A stretch of DNA of 64,000 nt, taken from assembly GCA_035295745.1 (NCBI GenBank), contig DATGIL010000080.1, positions 62,001 through 126,000 on the forward strand. Direction: 5' to 3'. Below are positions 17,015 to 26,291 of the stretch, in pieces. Source of the stretch: JAIQFL01 sp035295745 (GTDB lineage Bacteria; Acidobacteriota; Terriglobia; Bryobacterales; Bryobacteraceae). The notes under the pieces were generated by a model that saw only the letters and a program-made list of their open reading frames with translations, made no database searches and was not told where the DNA came from. Within the stretch, counting starts at the first letter, position 1, and each line of letters opens with the position of its first letter. A program made the position numbers and the translations under genes.

Positions 17015-17100
17015 GTACACCTTTTCAGAAATACGGTCTCGTATTTTGGCAAGAATACTCCCTCGCGGTCGTAGCTCGTAACCTACCCAAATACGTTCGC
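17014..17100 (+). mobile_element. MITE-like element, truncated copy B
   Basis: Begins AGTACACCTTTTCAGAAATA and matches the first 66 bases of copy A (10876-10941) with five substitutions, then diverges after GTAGCTCGTAACC. The right-hand CTGAAACCACGTACT end is absent. It abuts the stop codon of the TPR gene. The remaining bases up to 17182 show no gene. Confidence 0.65.
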
Positions 17101-17182
17101 GCGATACGTGCGCTCTGCCGCGTCGAGACACGACGCTTTCGCACGTCCACCAAGTCCGCCCGGCAGCGGCGTTACGCTCGCT

Positions 17183-18544
17183 TCATTGCGCAGGCAGGCG
17201 CTTAGCGACGGTGCGGTTGCCGTTCTGATGGAGCGTCAGGGAATCCGTCGCGAAGTTCACTTTAATACCGCCGACCTTCGCGAAGAACTGCCCCGGCCCC
17301 TCGGCGAAAAGCTCGAATCGCCCCTGTCCCGTCGCCTGCCCATAAAGATGGTTGTCTTCGCGGGTGATCGTCAGGACGAAATTCGGACCCAGTTCGTACC
17401 GGCCCACATAGGTGTCCAACGTCTTCCGATCCTCCGGCACCTCGGTCTGCTGCGTCGTTAGTGGGAAATCGGGATTCAACAAGTGCCGCCCGATATCGTC
17501 AATCTGCACGCGCGCCGAGGTGTTCGACAGAACCACCACGCCAGTCTTGGCTTTGGGATCGTAGCCCATGAAGGTCTGGAAGCCACCTGTGCCGCCGTTG
17601 TGCCAGATGATCGTGCCGCTGGGCCGCTCGAAGATGTGCCAGCCATAAGCGATCAGCATGCCCTCGGTACCGGTAGGCTTGCGCACCTTGACCATTGCGG
17701 CCATCGCCGGCGCCAATGGCGATTCCTTATATCCCAAATTCGCCGCCAGGAACGTCAGCATGTCGTTCGCCGTGGAGCGAAGCGCGCCGGCCCCGGCGAG
17801 CGTGGGAAGATCCCAGTGCGGAGTGACTTTTAAGCCGGCATTGTGGCCGGGAGTGAACCGCGCCTGCATCTCCGGCGTAAGCGTGATGCCTGTGCTCGAC
17901 ATCCCCAGAGGCGCGAGAATGCGCGTCTTGACCAGCACCTCATAACTGCTCTTGGCGCGCAGTGAAAGCACGTGCCCCAGCAGGCCGACGCCAAGATTCG
18001 AGTATTCATACTTCTCGCCGATGTCCCGTTTCAGTTGGTAGCCGGCCAGAAATTCATAGAGCTGCGCCACCGTGTAGTCGGCGTACGGATTCAGCAGATT
18101 GGCCGGATGCATGTTCGAGGGCAGACGCGGCAGGCCTGAACTCTGCGTTGAAAGATCCTCAAACGTGATCTTGCGACCATTCCGCTCCGGCACCTTGACC
18201 TCCGGCGGAAGATACTTCGCGATGGGGTCAGTCAGGGCGATCTCGCCGTGCTGCGCCATGTCCATCATGGCAAGCGAGGTGAACACCTTGGTCATCGAGC
18301 CGATCTCGAAGACCGTGTCGCCATTCAGAGGCCGCGGGTCTCCGGGATCGAAGCTGCCATATGAGACGATGCGTCGTCCCTGCGGCCCGATCACTCCCAC
18401 CACAATACCGACGCCTTGCTTCTGCGCGTCAATCCGATCCGCAAGAACGGCGCGAATTCCGGCCTCGGAGTTATCTTGTGCCGCCAACGGCACACTGCAG
18501 AGCACTATCCACATCGTCAGAGCGGCCAGAAAACAGCGAAGCAT
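17183..18544 (-). CDS. Secreted serine hydrolase of the class C beta-lactamase / penicillin-binding family
   Basis: A 453-residue exported protein (signal peptide MLRCFLAALTMWIVLCSVPLAAQ). All three active-site motifs are present: S83-M-T-K86, Y181-S-N183 and H315-N-G-G318 in place of the KTG of true AmpC. HxG variants are common in esterases and D-aminopeptidases of this fold, so resistance to beta-lactams should not be assumed. A C-terminal lipocalin-like beta domain (TYVGRYELGPNFVLTI ... HLYGQATGQGRFELF) follows, as in many environmental members. Likely acts in the periplasm on peptidoglycan fragments, D-amino acid peptides or esters. Confidence 0.92.
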   Translation of the reverse strand: MLRCFLAALTMWIVLCSVPLAAQDNSEAGIRAVLADRIDAQKQGVGIVVGVIGPQGRRIVSYGSFDPGDPRPLNGDTVFEIGSMTKVFTSLAMMDMAQHGEIALTDPIAKYLPPEVKVPERNGRKITFEDLSTQSSGLPRLPSNMHPANLLNPYADYTVAQLYEFLAGYQLKRDIGEKYEYSNLGVGLLGHVLSLRAKSSYEVLVKTRILAPLGMSSTGITLTPEMQARFTPGHNAGLKVTPHWDLPTLAGAGALRSTANDMLTFLAANLGYKESPLAPAMAAMVKVRKPTGTEGMLIAYGWHIFERPSGTIIWHNGGTGGFQTFMGYDPKAKTGVVVLSNTSARVQIDDIGRHLLNPDFPLTTQQTEVPEDRKTLDTYVGRYELGPNFVLTITREDNHLYGQATGQGRFELFAEGPGQFFAKVGGIKVNFATDSLTLHQNGNRTVAKRLPAQ

Positions 18545-18587
18545 GGCTCACCTCCAGGTCACTCTGACACTCTAACCGATTCCGGAT

Positions 18588-18971
18588 TTACGCGCTCATG
18601 GCCAGTGCTTGCGGTTCCGGACGGAGCGAACGGCGACCGCTATCGAACGGCTGGAATCGATGTCCGATTCCGAAAATGGTCTCGATGTAGCGGTCCGCAT
18701 ATGCGCCCAGTTTCTTGCGCAGGTGGCGGATGTGCACGTCGAGCGTGCGCGTGCGGATCTCGGTGCTATATCCCCAGACGCGCATCAATTGCTCTTCGCG
18801 GGGCACGATCTCGCCGGCAAATCCCACCAGCAGGGCCAGAAGCTCATACTCTTTTTTGGTGAGCGTCATCGGGACGGAGTCCAGGGTGGCGACCTGTCTC
18901 TGAAAATCGAGCGTTAAGTGCGCATCCCGATAGAGTGCCGGCTGCGCTGTCATTTCTAGTATGTTTTCCAA
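18588..18971 (-). CDS. Stand-alone OmpR/PhoB-type winged-helix DNA-binding protein
   Basis: A 127-residue protein made of only the transcriptional regulatory output domain: LTKKEYELLALLVGFAGEIV, REEQLMRVWGYS, then the recognition helix region RTRTLDVHIRHLRKKLG and the wing YIETIFGIGHRF. No receiver domain precedes it and no histidine kinase is nearby. Start TTG at 18971 is supported by GAGGAG six bases upstream; an ATG at 18953 is the alternative. It may be a truncated response regulator or a genuinely one-domain regulator. Confidence 0.85.
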   Translation of the reverse strand: MENILEMTAQPALYRDAHLTLDFQRQVATLDSVPMTLTKKEYELLALLVGFAGEIVPREEQLMRVWGYSTEIRTRTLDVHIRHLRKKLGAYADRYIETIFGIGHRFQPFDSGRRSLRPEPQALAMSA

Positions 18972-19416
18972 TCTCGTCTCCTCTACTTAGCCATCCTACG
19001 GAACGCCAAAAGGGAAGTCGTAGGAAACATGTAAAGAGGTTGTCAAAATCGCCGGATTTCCCTCTTTAAGAGGGAGGCTGATCCCGAGTTTATGCAGGTG
19101 ACGCTCCCAGACAGCGGCCCCGACGCCTCTAAGTGCATCGTTTCGTTGATACGGCCCCGTTTTCAGGCAACAACACGCCGTGCGATCATGGCTCGCAACG
19201 AGCCGCGCGCGTTAGCAAGCGGTCTGGCGATCCCTCGGCGGACTTCTGGAACCACCCCCTAAACTAAGTTCTAACAGGGATTGCGATCCGAGCAGCCCAA
19301 GCTTCAGAATCTTGCTTGCGTGGGCGAATCGAAAAACTTTAGCCCGCAATCTTTCCCGCAAAAGTCAAGCTTGATCTGCCCTCGAACTGACCGACGTCCG
19401 GGCCGAATCTCGCTCG
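18972..19416. other. Non-coding region with hairpin and repeat copy
   Basis: No gene in 445 bases. A CCCTCT-TTA-AGAGGG hairpin is at 19060-19074, upstream of the winged-helix gene, and may be an operator. The repeat copy C is at 19132-19260. The rest up to the LMF1-like gene shows nothing I can name. Confidence 0.6.
19132..19260 (+). mobile_element. MITE-like element, complete short copy C
   Basis: A 129-base copy with diverged ends (AGTGCATCGTTTCGTTGATA on the left; CTGGAACCACCCCCT on the right) and a single central unit containing the perfect hairpin GGCTCG-CAA-CGAGCC at 19190-19204, then GCGCGCGTTAGCAAGCGGTC. Its size probably represents the basic unit, of which copy A is an expanded version. 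Confidence 0.6.
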
Positions 19417-20799
19417 TCACCTCAGACTCACGACCGGAAAATACACTCCCTGCTCTTCCCGCGTCCACCAATCGCGATCACCGAAATGCGTGAAGTGATA
19501 GAGGTACTCACGGGCGCGCACATACCTGGGCGGTCTATCCGGGAAAGGATTGTACCGCAGCAGGCTCAGCACCGAAGGCTCCCCCTGCAGCAGACGCGCC
19601 ATGAAGCTTTGGAACCAGCGATTCTGCTGATAGGTGCCCAGCGCTGCGAACCACATCTGCCAATCCAGCCGTGGCTGGTGCGGCGCCACGATCGGCGGCG
19701 CCCGGCGCACATCGCCCGGCTTGTACCGGAACTCGTACGCCAGCCACGTCACGCCGTCGTTCGACCCCTCCACAATAATCTCGGGGCGCGTCGTCGTCAT
19801 CACCGCAAACAATCCGTATGAGTTGACGATCCGCAACGGCCCCGCCAGGTGCAGGATGGCCGCTCCTCCGGGCGGCTCGATATTGAACAGCTCCAGGCAG
19901 AGAATTCCGCTCACTACGCCGATGAACACGGCGAGCGCCACACTGATCGCCCGATGCACACGGGGCCGCGCCGTCACCTGCCCCTCTGCCGTGGGTTCGA
20001 TGAACAGCCACATCGTCAGTGCAATCGTCAGCCAGTTAAAGAACGTGTAATTCCCCGTACAGAGGATCAGCACCTGCAGCGCGATCGTCACCCACGCGCC
20101 GGCCCGCCGCAACCGCTTCGGCGCGAAGAACAGGAACGGTACCAGCAATTCCGCCACGAAGACCAGCAGCGTCGACCCCCTCTGAAATCCGCGCGGCAAT
20201 TGCTGCATGTACCAGGCCAGCGGAGTTGGCAATGGCTGCGTCTCGTAGTGATAAGTCATCGCAATAAGATTGCGCCACGCCGGGTCGCCGCTCAGTAGCT
20301 TCACCGCGCCGCTGAAGAACATCAACCGGAAAATCAGCCACCGGAAAAGCCACACGCGCAGCTTCGACCTGTCCGCAAAGATCGCCAGGAAGCCCGCCTC
20401 CGAGAGCAGAATGTCCCACTGAAACGAGAGGAAATCCTGCCCTGCCACGCAGACCGACAGCCAGAGAACCAGGCAGATCGCCAGCATCGCCCTCTGTTGG
20501 AAACCGATCACGACTACCATCGCGGCCGCTGCTCCCACCACCCACACAAAGCGAATCGCGGCGTCACTCGAATTCAGCCACAACAGGGTCGGCACCTCCA
20601 GCCAGTCAGTCCTGCCAGTCGCCTCCCGGACCGCATGTAGGTAGTCGCCCAACGGAAGGATGCCGTGGCTGCCAATTAACCCCATGGCCTGTATCCCGAA
20701 CGATAAAAAGGCGATAAAGTAGATGGAGCCAAGCACTCGGAGGAAGCTTTTGACCGTTACCAACTGCGTCCGATCCGACACAAATCGCCTCCCGCTCAC
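19417..20799 (-). CDS. Lipase maturation factor (LMF1)-like multi-pass membrane protein
   Basis: A 460-residue protein with about eight hydrophobic spans. The family pattern is clear: an N-terminal YFIAFLSFGIQAMGLIG span, a FLSFQWDILLSEAGFLAIF block, LFRWLIFRLMFFSGAVKLLSGD, and a long soluble C-terminal beta domain (EIIVEGSNDGVTWLAYEFRYKPGD ... RLDWQMWFAALG). In animals LMF1 assists lipase folding in the ER; bacterial homologues have no assigned function. The start at 20799 gives a short basic leader before the first span. It is monocistronic, divergent from the next operon. Confidence 0.88.
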   Translation of the reverse strand: MSGRRFVSDRTQLVTVKSFLRVLGSIYFIAFLSFGIQAMGLIGSHGILPLGDYLHAVREATGRTDWLEVPTLLWLNSSDAAIRFVWVVGAAAAMVVVIGFQQRAMLAICLVLWLSVCVAGQDFLSFQWDILLSEAGFLAIFADRSKLRVWLFRWLIFRLMFFSGAVKLLSGDPAWRNLIAMTYHYETQPLPTPLAWYMQQLPRGFQRGSTLLVFVAELLVPFLFFAPKRLRRAGAWVTIALQVLILCTGNYTFFNWLTIALTMWLFIEPTAEGQVTARPRVHRAISVALAVFIGVVSGILCLELFNIEPPGGAAILHLAGPLRIVNSYGLFAVMTTTRPEIIVEGSNDGVTWLAYEFRYKPGDVRRAPPIVAPHQPRLDWQMWFAALGTYQQNRWFQSFMARLLQGEPSVLSLLRYNPFPDRPPRYVRAREYLYHFTHFGDRDWWTREEQGVYFPVVSLR

Positions 20800-20906
20800 C
20801 CCGTTATTTCCCCCATTCCAATCGGAAAGTCGCCATTCCGATGGATACCTATTTATTTCAATTGGTTAAGACGTCACTATGCCTAAAACTGGGAAACTAT
20901 ACCAAT

Positions 20907-22661
20907 ATGAGCACTCAGCCTTTTGAACCGAAAGCCATGCCGCCTGCGAACCTCGTCCAGATCGGCTCCACGGTAGAGGACATCATCCAGCAACGCCTGG
21001 CAGAAGAGCGCGCCCGCCTGGAACAAGAGGCCGGTCTCGCTAAACGCGAGGTTCATCACTTTAAAAAGCCGGTGGAAAAACCGTTCACGGCGACCGAGCG
21101 CCCCAACACCACCCTGCTTTTCGGCGGGCTGACGTGGAAGCATGAAAAGCTCGTGCATGGCGCCCTTGAAGGATTAGGATATCGCGCCGAAGCGGTTCCC
21201 ACCCCCAACGTGAAGGCCTTCCAGACTGGCAAGGAGTACGGAAACAACGGCCAGTGTAATCCCACTTACTTCACGGTGGGCAATCTGGTGCAGTACTTAC
21301 AGAGCCTGGAAGAGCAGGGGCTCACCAAGCAGGAAATCATCGACGGCTACGTCTTCTTTACGGCCGGTGCGTGCGGCCCGTGCCGCTTCGGCATGTATGA
21401 GGCCGAATATCGCCTGGCCCTCCGCAACGCGGGCTTCGACGGCTTCCGCGTATTGCTGTTCCAACAATCCGGCGGCCTGAACCAGTCCGATGCCGAGGCC
21501 GGCCTCGAGATGAATATCGATTTCTTCCTCGGCATCCTGAACGCCCTCAACTGCGGCGACGTGATGAACGAAGTGGCGTACGCCATTCGCCCCTTCGAGG
21601 TCAACGCCGGGGAGACCGACCAGGCTCTCGACGAGAACATGGACTACATGCACGAAGTGTTCCGCAAGAAGCGGCCGTGGAAGCTCGATCAGGGCTTTGC
21701 CAAGTACATGGGCGGCTTCTCCGACACTGCGGAGTACGTCGGCAAGTTCGTCAGCCAACTCAAGGGCGACGATTACGTGCCTGGCCTGGAGCGCTGCCGC
21801 GACCGCTACAATTCCATTGAAATCGATCGCCTGCGCGTCAAGCCGATCGTCAAAATCACGGGTGAGTTCTGGGCGCAGACCACCGAAGGCGACGGCAACT
21901 TCAATATGTTCCAATTCCTGGAGCGCGAAGGCGCCCAGGTGCTCGTCGAGCCCATCGGCACCTGGATCATGTACATGATTCACCAGGTGGTGCAGAAGTA
22001 CAAGGACTTCAAAGGACTCGACGAGGGCGCCGTCCTACCCCCGCTGTGGAAGCTCGGCACCCGCGCCAAGATCGAATTCGAATATCGCCAGAAAGTCGCC
22101 AAGTTAAAACTCGCCGAGGCCATCTTCAAGGGCGAGTACCACAAGATCGTGAACGCGCTGGGCGGAATCGCGCATCACCTGGCAGATCAGTACGAACTCC
22201 AGCGGATCGGGCATCCCTTCTACAACTCGCGCGCCGGCGGCGGCGAAGGGCATCTGGAAGTCGCCAAGAATATCTACTACTCGAACAAAGACCTTGCCCA
22301 CATGGTGCTGTCTCTGAAGCCCTTCGGATGCATGCCTTCGACGCAGTCGGATGGCGCGCAGTCGGCCGTGGTTTCGAATTTCAAGGACATGATCTACCTT
22401 CCGGTCGAAACCTCCGGCGAAGGCGAAATCAACGCGCACAGCCGCGTTCAGATGGCGCTCGGCGAAGCCAAGAACAAGGCCAAGAAGGAATTTGCCGCGG
22501 CACTCGAGCAGACGGGTTTGACTCTCGATCAATGCCGCGCCTGGGTGGAAGCACATCCGGAAAGCAAGCGGCCCATGTACCACGTGCCGCACACCAAGGG
22601 ATTCGTCGGCGGGGCGGCGAATTTCGTGCTCCACATCGCAGAGAGGATCAAGGGAAACTAA
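20907..22661 (+). CDS. 2-hydroxyacyl-CoA dehydratase-like (COG3581-type) iron-sulfur protein, putative double-cubane reductase subunit
   Basis: A 584-residue cytosolic protein. I start at the ATG at 20907 (MSTQPFEP); the 22 residues upstream look random. Cysteine motifs typical of this branch are present: NNGQCNPTY, AGACGPCRFGMYE and GCMPSTQSDG, which should hold an iron-sulfur cluster. Proteins of this group are electron acceptors activated by an ATP-dependent partner. The adjacent gene, separated by no bases, encodes that partner. In many bacteria the two are fused in one ~1400-residue chain; here they are split. Substrate unknown. Confidence 0.85.
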   Translation: MSTQPFEPKAMPPANLVQIGSTVEDIIQQRLAEERARLEQEAGLAKREVHHFKKPVEKPFTATERPNTTLLFGGLTWKHEKLVHGALEGLGYRAEAVPTPNVKAFQTGKEYGNNGQCNPTYFTVGNLVQYLQSLEEQGLTKQEIIDGYVFFTAGACGPCRFGMYEAEYRLALRNAGFDGFRVLLFQQSGGLNQSDAEAGLEMNIDFFLGILNALNCGDVMNEVAYAIRPFEVNAGETDQALDENMDYMHEVFRKKRPWKLDQGFAKYMGGFSDTAEYVGKFVSQLKGDDYVPGLERCRDRYNSIEIDRLRVKPIVKITGEFWAQTTEGDGNFNMFQFLEREGAQVLVEPIGTWIMYMIHQVVQKYKDFKGLDEGAVLPPLWKLGTRAKIEFEYRQKVAKLKLAEAIFKGEYHKIVNALGGIAHHLADQYELQRIGHPFYNSRAGGGEGHLEVAKNIYYSNKDLAHMVLSLKPFGCMPSTQSDGAQSAVVSNFKDMIYLPVETSGEGEINAHSRVQMALGEAKNKAKKEFAAALEQTGLTLDQCRAWVEAHPESKRPMYHVPHTKGFVGGAANFVLHIAERIKGN

Positions 22662-25600
22662 GTGGAAAAACATTTCCTCATCGGAATGGACGTGGGTTCC
22701 ACCACGGTCAAGGCTACGGTGATCGACGCCGTTACCGACCAGATTCTGTGGCAGGACTATCAGCGGCACGACACCAAACAGCCTGAGAAAGTACTGGAAT
22801 TCTGCAAACGGTTCGATACCGAAGTCGAGGGCTTCAAGGCCTCCAATTCGCGCATGTTCATGACGGGCTCCGGCGGTAACGGGCTCGGAAAGTTCCTGGG
22901 CGGCAAGTTCGTGCAGGAAGTCAACGCCGTCTCCCTGGCCGTCGAAAAGATGTACCCCGAATGCGGCTCGGTAATCGAACTGGGCGGGCAGGACGCCAAG
23001 ATCATTATCTTCAAGAAGGATCCCGAGACCGGCCGCAAGAAGAAAATCCCGTCGATGAACGACAAGTGCGCTGGAGGCACGGGCGCAGTCATCGATAAGA
23101 TCAACGCCAAACTGCGGATTCCCAGCGAACAGCTCTGCAAGATGGGCTACAAGGGGATCAAGCTGCATCCTGTGGCGGGCAAGTGCGGCGTCTTCGCCGA
23201 GACCGATATCAACGGTCTGCAGAAGATGGGAGTTCCGCCCGACGAGCTGATGGCTTCCCTCTTCGAAGCTATCGTGATGCAGAATCTCTCGGTGCTCACG
23301 CGCGGAAATACTCTGCAGCCGGTGGTGCTCCTGCTCGGCGGCCCGAACTGTTACATCGCCGGCATGCGCGATTGCTGGAAGAGCAACATCCCCAAGATTT
23401 GGGAAGAGCGCAATACTCCGCTGCCTGAGGGCATTGCACCGGAAGACCTGATCCGCACGCCCGATAACGCGCAGTACTTCGCGGCCATAGGATCCGTGGA
23501 ATTCGGCAAGACCGAAGAAGATCACATCGGGCAATACCTGGGCTACGAGAAGCTGGAGTGGTACGTCAACATCGGCCGCGAAGAGGAGAAAGCTAAGCGC
23601 GGCGGCGGAGGCGGTCTGGCCAAGGACGCGGACGATCTCGCAGCCTTCAAGACAAAATACCGCACCAAAAAATTCACACCCGTACAGTTCCAGCCGGGTG
23701 AAATGGTGGAAGGATTTGTTGGCCTGGACGGCGGCTCCACTTCGACCAAGGCAGTGCTGCTTTCCAAGGACGGGAAGCGCCGCATCCTCGCGAAGACCTA
23801 TCAGCTCTCGAAGGGCAATCCGATCGAGGACACCGTTGAGGTGCTGCAGAAACTCGACCGGCAGATCCGCGATCAAGGCGCCGAACTCAAGATTCTCGGC
23901 GTCGGCACCACTGGATACGCCAAGGACATCCTCAAGGATGTGATCGGCGCGGACGCCGCGCTCGTAGAGACCGTCGCGCACACGGAAGCGGGCCTCCATT
24001 TCTACAAAGATGTGGACGTGATCTGCGACGTCGGCGGCCAGGACATCAAGATCATCATCTTGAAGAACGGCCGCGTCAAAGACTTCAAGCTGAATACGCA
24101 GTGCTCGGCAGGCAACGGCTACTTTCTCCAATCCACCGCACAGGGTTTCAACGTGCCGGTGGAGCAGTACGCCGACACCGCTTTCGCGGCGAAGGGCTTC
24201 CCCTCGTTCGGCTACGGCTGCGCTGTGTTCATGCAGAGCGACATCGTCGACTTCCAGCGCCAGGGGTGGAAGCCGGAAGAGATCATGGCGGGCCTCTGCA
24301 ATGTGCTGCCCAAGAACATCTGGCTGTACGTTTCGCAGATTCCCAATCTGTCGGCGATCGGGCGCCGCTTCTTACTCCAGGGCGGTACCCAGTACAACCT
24401 GGCCGCCGTGAAGGCGCAGGTGGACTTCATCGAGTCGCGCTTCAAGGGCAAGGACGTCAAGGCCGACGTCATCGTCCACGAACATTGCGGCGAAGCCGGC
24501 GCGATCGGCGCGGCTCTCGAGGCCGGACGCCTCTGGGACAACGGGCGCGTCAGCACCTTCATCGGGCTGGACGCCTGCGCGCACATCAACTACAAGACCA
24601 CGCGCAACGAGGCCACTCGCTGCTACTTCTGCAAAAACAAGTGCCTGCGGACCTTCATCGATGTGAAGACCAACATCATCAACATCGATTACAAGCCGCC
24701 GGTCAAGACTAAGGTGCCGCTCGAAGCGGGCGCGCAGCGGCTGATCATCGCCACTTGCGAGAAGGGCACGGTCGAGAACATCGAGGAGATGCGCGGCATC
24801 AAGGGCAATCTCGACAAGATCAAGAAGCAAAATCCCAATTTTGTCGAGATGGCGGCGAAGAGCGTATTCCGCGTTCCGGATGTCCCGCTGGTGGCCGATG
24901 CGCCTCCCAAGTTCCAGATCACGGCGGCTCAGAAGAAGCGCGCCGAGCTGATCAAGAAGCGCGGCTCCATCCGCATCGGCATGCCGCGCGTACTCAACAT
25001 GTACTCGCAGACGCCGGTGTTCACCGGATATTTCGGAGCGCTCGGAATCAAGGCCGAGAACATTGTCTATTCCGACTACACCAGCGAAGAGTTGTACAAA
25101 GAGGGCGCCAAGCGCGGCGCGATCGACCCGTGCTTCCCCTCAAAGCTCGGGATTCCACACGTTCACAATCTGTTGTACAAGATCCACGCGAAGAAACCGC
25201 TCGACATCATCTTCTTCCCGATGATCGACTGCATCACCACCGACCTGCACAACGTGCAGGCCAGCCGCTCATGCCCCACCGTCGCGACCACGCCGGAAGC
25301 GGTCAAGGCGGCATTTACAAAGGAAGGAGACCTCTTCGCCGAAAAGGGCGTCCTCTTCCTCGATACCTTCGTCAATCTGTCGAAGCCGGAAATCCTGGAG
25401 CGGCAGTTGTTCGAGCAGTTCAAGGATATCTTTGGGCTTTCGCCCGAGGAGAACAAGCGCGCCATGGACGAGGGCTACCGCGCCCTGCTTGCGTTCGAAA
25501 ACGTCGCCATGCGCGGCGAAGCACGCGCGGTCCTGGAGCAGCTCGAGCGCGAAGACCGGCTCGGTGTGGTGCTACTGGGCCGTCCCTATCACAACGACCC

Positions 25601-26228
25601 GGGGGTCAATCACGAGATCCTGGAGGAATTCCAGAAGCTCGGCTACCCGGTGTTTGCGCAGGACAGTCTCCCGATCGATGACGACATCATCTGGCGCCTG
25701 TTCGGCGACGATGTGAGGGCAGGCGAAATTCCGCACCCCATGTCGATCGACGACGTCTGGAAAAACTCGTACAGCGAGAATACTAGCCGCAAGGTGTGGG
25801 CCGCGAAGTATGTAGCGCGGCATCCCAACCTGGTGGCGCTGGAACTCTCGAGCTTCAAGTGCGGCCATGATGCGCCGATCTATTCGGTGGTAGAAGAGAT
25901 CGTGGAGCACTCCGGCACACCGTACTTCTGCTTCAAGGATATCGACGAGAATAAGCCGACGGGATCGATCAAGATCCGCGTGGAAACGATCGGCTACTTC
26001 CTGAAGCGATACCGCGAAGACATGGTGCGGAACAAGAAAAAGGCGACGACTATCGAGCAGCAACTGCTCGAGTTCGAAGCGCGTCTCCGGCGGCAGATGC
26101 TCCGCGAGAAACTCCAGGACAACACGCTGGTTCGCGAGTCCTTTGAGACCGGTTCGATGCCCCAGATTCACGTCAGCATCGGCGCGCTGCAGGCAAGTCG
26201 TCCCGCATCGACGGTACAGGGAGATTAG
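22662..26228 (+). CDS. Large acyl-CoA dehydratase activase-related ATPase with two BadF/BcrA-type domains and a C-terminal COG3580/DUF2229 domain
   Basis: An 1188-residue protein. The first ASKHA ATPase domain has GMDVGSTTVKATV, ELGGQDAKIIIF and the cluster cysteines C136 (DKCAGGTG) and C175 (GKCGVFAETD). The second begins near residue 350 (GLDGGSTSTKAVLL) and repeats the plan with cysteines near 481 (QCSAGNGY) and 520 (GYGCAVF). A CYFCKNKC motif follows near 655, then a DUF2229-like region (GMPRVLNMYSQTPVF ... DPCFPSKLGIPH ... LLGRPYHNDPG). Such archerases couple ATP hydrolysis to low-potential electron injection into the partner encoded upstream. It starts directly at the upstream stop and ends in a strong terminator. 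Confidence 0.88.
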   Translation: MEKHFLIGMDVGSTTVKATVIDAVTDQILWQDYQRHDTKQPEKVLEFCKRFDTEVEGFKASNSRMFMTGSGGNGLGKFLGGKFVQEVNAVSLAVEKMYPECGSVIELGGQDAKIIIFKKDPETGRKKKIPSMNDKCAGGTGAVIDKINAKLRIPSEQLCKMGYKGIKLHPVAGKCGVFAETDINGLQKMGVPPDELMASLFEAIVMQNLSVLTRGNTLQPVVLLLGGPNCYIAGMRDCWKSNIPKIWEERNTPLPEGIAPEDLIRTPDNAQYFAAIGSVEFGKTEEDHIGQYLGYEKLEWYVNIGREEEKAKRGGGGGLAKDADDLAAFKTKYRTKKFTPVQFQPGEMVEGFVGLDGGSTSTKAVLLSKDGKRRILAKTYQLSKGNPIEDTVEVLQKLDRQIRDQGAELKILGVGTTGYAKDILKDVIGADAALVETVAHTEAGLHFYKDVDVICDVGGQDIKIIILKNGRVKDFKLNTQCSAGNGYFLQSTAQGFNVPVEQYADTAFAAKGFPSFGYGCAVFMQSDIVDFQRQGWKPEEIMAGLCNVLPKNIWLYVSQIPNLSAIGRRFLLQGGTQYNLAAVKAQVDFIESRFKGKDVKADVIVHEHCGEAGAIGAALEAGRLWDNGRVSTFIGLDACAHINYKTTRNEATRCYFCKNKCLRTFIDVKTNIINIDYKPPVKTKVPLEAGAQRLIIATCEKGTVENIEEMRGIKGNLDKIKKQNPNFVEMAAKSVFRVPDVPLVADAPPKFQITAAQKKRAELIKKRGSIRIGMPRVLNMYSQTPVFTGYFGALGIKAENIVYSDYTSEELYKEGAKRGAIDPCFPSKLGIPHVHNLLYKIHAKKPLDIIFFPMIDCITTDLHNVQASRSCPTVATTPEAVKAAFTKEGDLFAEKGVLFLDTFVNLSKPEILERQLFEQFKDIFGLSPEENKRAMDEGYRALLAFENVAMRGEARAVLEQLEREDRLGVVLLGRPYHNDPGVNHEILEEFQKLGYPVFAQDSLPIDDDIIWRLFGDDVRAGEIPHPMSIDDVWKNSYSENTSRKVWAAKYVARHPNLVALELSSFKCGHDAPIYSVVEEIVEHSGTPYFCFKDIDENKPTGSIKIRVETIGYFLKRYREDMVRNKKKATTIEQQLLEFEARLRRQMLREKLQDNTLVRESFETGSMPQIHVSIGALQASRPASTVQGD

Positions 26229-26260
26229 GTCGTCAGACCTTCAGTAGCGAATTCATCCAG

Positions 26261-26291
26261 GCCCGGCTTCGCCAAGAAGTCGGGCTTTTTT
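26261..26291 (+). terminator. Rho-independent terminator after the activase operon
   Basis: Stem GCCCGGCTT (26261-26269) pairs with AAGTCGGGC (26277-26285) with one G-T wobble and a seven-base loop, followed by six T residues. It begins 32 bases after the stop codon of the activase gene. Confidence 0.9.

Noticed and set aside
17183..18544. Calling the class C-type hydrolase an antibiotic-resistance beta-lactamase
   Set aside because: The third motif is HNGG rather than KTG and there is a C-terminal lipocalin-like domain, which fit esterase or peptidase members of the fold better.
22104..24131. A 675-residue minus-strand frame across the dehydratase-like and activase genes
   Set aside because: It crosses the boundary of two well-conserved plus-strand genes and shows no motif or signal of its own.
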